This document shows positions 60,706-64,000 of a stretch of DNA of 64,000 bases, in pieces. The stretch is taken from NCBI GenBank assembly GCA_963727535.1, contig CAVSGR010000006.1, positions 1,302,001 through 1,366,000 of the forward strand, written 5' to 3'. The first letter of the stretch is position 1. The number at the start of each line of letters is the position of its first letter. The DNA is from RBG-16-34-14 sp963727535 (GTDB lineage: Bacteria > Bacteroidota > Ignavibacteria > Ignavibacteriales > Ignavibacteriaceae). The notes below the pieces were generated by a model that made no database searches, was not told the origin of the DNA, and saw only the letters and a list, made by a program, of their open reading frames with translations. The translations under genes and the position numbers were made by a program.

Positions 60706-62034
60706 ATGGATACAAAAGTAAAACCTGAAGAAGAATCAAGGGTTGTTGATGATACCCGTTATTCGATGGATACCCATTTAATTTATGGAAAGAATTTCAC
60801 AAAGAAATGGGATTATTCACATCACGTCCTTCCGCCGATATCATCTTCTGTAATCTATAGATTAGATTCTGTAGAAAGAGGAGCAGAAGGATTCCAGGAG
60901 TTTGCGCACTCTCCTGAAACAGGCATCGAACCAATGCCTATTTATATTTATGACAGGCTTGGTGAACCGAATAAAGAAATTCTTGAAGAGAATCTTGCTT
61001 ACGTTGAGAGAGGTGAGATGGCTGTTACTTTCGCAACAGGTATGGGTGCGATCTCCGGGATTATTGGTGTGCTTACAAAAGCTGGTGATGAAATTATAGC
61101 TCATCAAACTCTTTACGGTTGTACATATTCTTTAATCGTAAACTGGTTGCCAAGATACAACATAAAAACCAGCTTTGTAGATCTTACTGATCCACAAAAG
61201 ATTTATGGTGTCCTGACTAATAAGACAAAAGTTATTTTTTTAGAGTCCCCGGCAAATCCTAATCTCGATATAATCGATATAAAAGAATTAAGGAGAATTG
61301 TCGATGAAATAAATCAAACAAGAGATATCAAAAATAAAATAAGAATTGTTGTTGATAATACATTTGCCACACCTTACTGCCAAAGACCTGTTGAACTTGG
61401 CGCTGATTTTTCAGTTAACTCGCTTACGAAAGGTCTTGGCGGATTTGGAACTGATATGGGCGGTGTTGTAATTGGCAGAATGGCTTATAAAGATATTCTT
61501 CTTTTATACAGGAAAGATTTTGGTGCTGTTCTTAGTAACAAGAGCGCATGGAATATTCTTACTTATGGTTTATCAACTCTTCCATTAAGAATAAAGCAGC
61601 AAATGAAATCTGCAATGAGGATCGCAGAGTATCTTAGCAGTCATCCGAAAATTGAATACGTAAAATACCCTGGGCTTCCTTCTCATCCCGGTTATGAAAT
61701 TGCAAAGAAACAAATGATAGATTTCAACGGAAATTTTGCCCCGGGAAGTTTAATCTATTTTGTGCTTAAAGGAGATTCTGCTCATGAAGGAAAAGAGAAT
61801 GGAAGAACTTTCATTAACCAGGTTGCAGACAAAGCTTATACTATGACACTTGCAGTAAGCCTCGGCCATACAAGAACTTTAATTGAACATCCTGCATCTA
61901 TGACTCATTCTATGATACCCGCTGAAAAGCTTCCTGAATCCGGCATTGATCCGGGCGGTGTAAGAATTGCAATCGGCGTTGAAGATGTAAATGATATTCT
62001 TACTGATCTTGATGAATGTTTGAAGGTCGTTTAG
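60706..62034 (+). CDS. PLP gamma-family enzyme (cystathionine gamma-lyase/methionine gamma-lyase type)
   Basis: 442 residues, longer than the enzyme at 32916 by an N-terminal extension. Markers are DRLGEPNKEILEENLAYVER, FATGMGAISGIIGVLTKAGD, Schiff-base Lys in NSLTKGLGGFGTDMGGVV and RTLIEHPASMTHSMIPAEK. The enzyme breaks or builds C-gamma bonds of Met, cystathionine or homocysteine derivatives. Placed at the end of the tetrathionate/thiosulfate cluster it may release or use reduced sulfur. The exact reaction cannot be told. Confidence 0.9.
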   Translation: MDTKVKPEEESRVVDDTRYSMDTHLIYGKNFTKKWDYSHHVLPPISSSVIYRLDSVERGAEGFQEFAHSPETGIEPMPIYIYDRLGEPNKEILEENLAYVERGEMAVTFATGMGAISGIIGVLTKAGDEIIAHQTLYGCTYSLIVNWLPRYNIKTSFVDLTDPQKIYGVLTNKTKVIFLESPANPNLDIIDIKELRRIVDEINQTRDIKNKIRIVVDNTFATPYCQRPVELGADFSVNSLTKGLGGFGTDMGGVVIGRMAYKDILLLYRKDFGAVLSNKSAWNILTYGLSTLPLRIKQQMKSAMRIAEYLSSHPKIEYVKYPGLPSHPGYEIAKKQMIDFNGNFAPGSLIYFVLKGDSAHEGKENGRTFINQVADKAYTMTLAVSLGHTRTLIEHPASMTHSMIPAEKLPESGIDPGGVRIAIGVEDVNDILTDLDECLKVV

Positions 62035-62153
62035 TCTTATAGGTTAATTAAAAAAAGATTAAATTAGGTCACGTACTAAATGTATATGTGACCTTTTTTA
62101 TTTTTTATCCTAAATTTCTACATTCGATTTTTAAATTCATTGAAAGGCAGGAA

Positions 62154-62987
62154 ATGAGATTTGCAAAAAAGATAAGTTTGCTTCTTTTGTTATTTTATTT
62201 TACAGGTTTTGCACAGGATGAAACTACTGAAGATTCTACAGAAGTTTATATAATTGATTCTTTTGTTCCTCCCGACAATCCTAATGTTTTTAATTTATCG
62301 TTCTTTACAAGCAAACCTGCAAAATCTAAAATTATTTTTGATGATCAGCCTGAAATGATTATTTCAGATACATTAGCAGAAGAGCATAAATTAACTCTCG
62401 ATCTTACAAAGATTCATTTCAGCTCCAAGATTGTTCCTTATGTGATTTTTGTAGAAGATTCTGCTGGAAATCTAAGTCGTAGTGAAAAATTTGAATTTGA
62501 ACAACAGGAAGAAGTTAAGATACAATCGGAATCTAATTTCCTTTTACTTTGTTTATTCGGGGGAACAGTTTTTCTACTTCCAAATCCTGCAATGGTTATA
62601 ACTAAAGATGAAAATTATTTTAGTCTTACAAAAGAAATAGCTCTTGTTACTTTCCGCGGCAGTTTCAGGTATCCGGCAGGTTATATTTCAGCAGAATATT
62701 CTCATATTTTCAAAGCTCCGAAGTCAGAATTTTCTAAGAATCGGATATAAACATTTTATTGAAATTCCCGGCATTCAATATATTTCTCCCGGACTTAGTG
62801 GATTTACAGACTTCAGCGGATTTAATGGAATTAGTCCCGAACTTTCAATCGGTTGGGTTAAGATATTTAATACTTTTACCGTTTACACTCGTTATAGGTT
62901 TAACTTTAAGCCTGATGAACCGGCAATATCAATTTTCATGAAGTATCTTTAGGGCTTTATTCAAGTTTCTTCTCTTTCTACTTTTGA
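62154..62987 (+). CDS. Outer-membrane/secreted protein, two frameshifts
   Basis: From the ATG at 62154 (ribosome binding site AAAGGCAGGAA; an earlier ATG lacks one) it has a signal peptide ending TGFAQDE, then a beta-rich region VFNLSFFTSKPAKSKIIFDD. The frame ends at 62750 (SKNRI). The next frame continues FLRIGYKHFIEIPGIQYISP and VYTRYRFNFKPDEPAIS; a second shift near 62935 leads to HEVSLGLYSSFFSFYF, a typical outer-membrane C-terminal strand, at 62987. About 277 residues when repaired. Possibly linked with the TonB receptor downstream. No family named. Confidence 0.65.
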
Positions 62988-63044
62988 TTCTTCAGCTAAA
63001 AGATCTTTCAGTGTCATTGCTATTTCTGGAAATAAAGAGGACTG

Positions 63045-64000
63045 ATGCGGTATTTACTAATTGCAGCTTTAATAATTCCCGGTATTATCTTTCCGCAAAA
63101 AGGAGGAATTAAAGGAAAAATTACTGATGAGGAAAATTCTCTACCTTTTGTAAATATTTTAGTAATTGGTACTAATTATGGCACCAGCAGCCAGGATGAC
63201 GGAACTTTCGAAATAAAAAATATACTTCCGGGAGAATATGAAATAAAATTCAGTTCAGTTGGTTATGAAACAAAAATTCTCAATGTAAATGTTGAAAATA
63301 ATCGTGTTACAGAGTTAAATATAAAACTAAATGCGAGAGTTATAGAAGTCGGTACAGTAGAAGTTCGTGATTTTCTTTACCGTGATGATTTGGGGACAAG
63401 TATAATAGATTTAAACCCACGTGAAGCCAAAACAATAGCCGGAGCTGTTGAAGATGTTTTAAGATCCTTACAATCTCTTCCGGGAGTTCTGGCTTTAAAT
63501 GATTTCTCATCACAGCTTGTAATACGCGGCGGTGGACCAGATCAGAACCTAATAATTATGGATGATATAGAAGTTTTTAATCCATACAGGCTTTACGGTG
63601 TCATCAGCATGTTTAATCCGGATGTTGTGTCTGGCATAAACCTTATTACTGGTGGCTTTCCGGCCAAATATGGTGACAGGCTTTCGGCTGTTCTGGATGT
63701 AACAAACAAAGAAGGAACAACAACAAAAAATTTTAAAGGAAGTATTAATGCTTCCATTGTAGATGCAAACGTTGTTCTCGAGGGAAAAAATCCTTTTGAT
63801 CTTAAGGGAAGCTGGATTGTTAACTCGAGACGAACTTATTATGATCTTATCATAGAACCATTTGTAAAGAATGCAAAACTTGTTGATGAAAATACATCTT
63901 TCCCCAACTTTTATGATATACAGGCAAAGATTGCGATTGGTCCCTACTCAGGTAATAAGTTTTTGTTGAATGGGATTACTTCGCGTGATGCGGTTGATCT
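63045..64000 (+). CDS. TonB-dependent receptor with carboxypeptidase-regulatory domain, cut by window edge
   Basis: Open from the ATG at 63045 to the right edge, 318 codons, C-terminus missing. Signal peptide RYLLIAALIIPGIIFPQKGG; then GGIKGKITDEENSLPFVNI and PGEYEIKFSSVGYETKILNV, a CarboxypepD_reg-like domain; then the plug domain (EDVLRSLQSLPGVLALNDF, LVIRGGGPDQNLIIMDDIEV and MFNPDVVSGINLITGGFPAK). The barrel begins with SINASIVDANVVLEGKNPF. It imports a large nutrient or chelate with TonB energy; the ligand is unknown. GAGG lies close upstream. Confidence 0.9.
   Translation, partial: MRYLLIAALIIPGIIFPQKGGIKGKITDEENSLPFVNILVIGTNYGTSSQDDGTFEIKNILPGEYEIKFSSVGYETKILNVNVENNRVTELNIKLNARVIEVGTVEVRDFLYRDDLGTSIIDLNPREAKTIAGAVEDVLRSLQSLPGVLALNDFSSQLVIRGGGPDQNLIIMDDIEVFNPYRLYGVISMFNPDVVSGINLITGGFPAKYGDRLSAVLDVTNKEGTTTKNFKGSINASIVDANVVLEGKNPFDLKGSWIVNSRRTYYDLIIEPFVKNAKLVDENTSFPNFYDIQAKIAIGPYSGNKFLLNGITSRDAVD

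Noticed and set aside
1..64000. CRISPR array
   Set aside because: No regularly spaced identical repeats with unique spacers of uniform length. The 27-base palindromic units are too few and too irregular.
1..64000. tRNA, rRNA or riboswitch
   Set aside because: No recognisable tRNA arm pattern, rRNA segment or known riboswitch signature was found when scanning the gaps by eye. A covariance-model search would be the decisive test.

Overview
The window looks like a chromosomal contig from an AT-rich Gram-negative bacterium of the Bacteroidota/Chlorobiota/Ignavibacteriota assemblage, most likely an Ignavibacteria-type organism. Supporting signs are a TonB receptor with a carboxypeptidase-regulatory plug extension, many secreted or outer-membrane beta-barrel proteins, DUF2279 and DUF5362-type proteins, HisKA_2 kinases and numerous multiheme cytochromes. 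This placement is an inference from gene content; no rRNA or tRNA gene was seen.

Layout. 1-4.9 kb: a truncated secreted propeller-like lipoprotein, a DUF4139 protein, small membrane proteins and a TIGR02757 protein. 4.8-8.3 kb: a mosaic duplicated region with two near-identical VOC genes, a decaying lipoprotein gene, gene remnants and a displaced copy of the citrate synthase 3' end. 8.3-23.3 kb: core metabolism and transport (citrate synthase, OPT and MFS transporters, a TolC/PhnD-like/histidine-kinase operon, def-fmt, a glutamine amidotransferase, an aminotransferase). 23.3-28.8 kb: accessory genes, with a Phd/RelE-type toxin-antitoxin pair lodged at the 3' end of a cupin gene, a three-gene TIR-like plus two PD-(D/E)XK-nuclease cassette (candidate defence module), Ada and an SDR. 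29-34 kb: CLC channel, cystathionine beta-synthase (frameshifted), GIY-YIG protein, cystathionine gamma-synthase. 34.0-40.4 kb: an integron-like array of four cassettes, all on the minus strand, each ending in a long attC-like imperfect inverted repeat, with a divergent XerC/D-like (not IntI-like) integrase at the head of the array. The whole island sits in the 3' end of the cystathionine gamma-synthase gene, and a second copy of that gene end lies beyond the integrase.

40.6-46.4 kb: a two-component system with an NtrC-type sigma-54 activator, flanked by two small Asp-rich secreted proteins, one with a good -24/-12 promoter. 46.6-51.7 kb: an electron-transfer and metal cluster with a penta-motif cytochrome, a Cyc2-like monoheme cytochrome-porin, a ferritin-like protein, DUF134 and NifX-like proteins and an octaheme cytochrome. 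51.8-55.7 kb: small metabolic genes (pyruvoyl arginine decarboxylase, thioesterases, methyltransferase, 10-TM metal exporter, DUF89). 55.9-62 kb: a sulfur/redox cluster with a Cys-rich MerR regulator, an octaheme tetrathionate-reductase-family cytochrome, cytochrome b, two YeeE/YedE transporters (one with a rhodanese-like tail) and a PLP gamma-lyase-family enzyme. The right edge holds a frameshifted outer-membrane protein and a truncated TonB-dependent receptor.

Caveat: at least 17 apparent single-base frameshifts break otherwise recognisable genes, concentrated at 3-7 kb, 24-41 kb and after 62.7 kb, while 8-24 kb and 41-62 kb look intact. Either real decay or uncorrected indels in the assembly could explain this, and the sequence alone does not decide. 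Where a gene is broken this way I give the span of the whole reconstructed gene.
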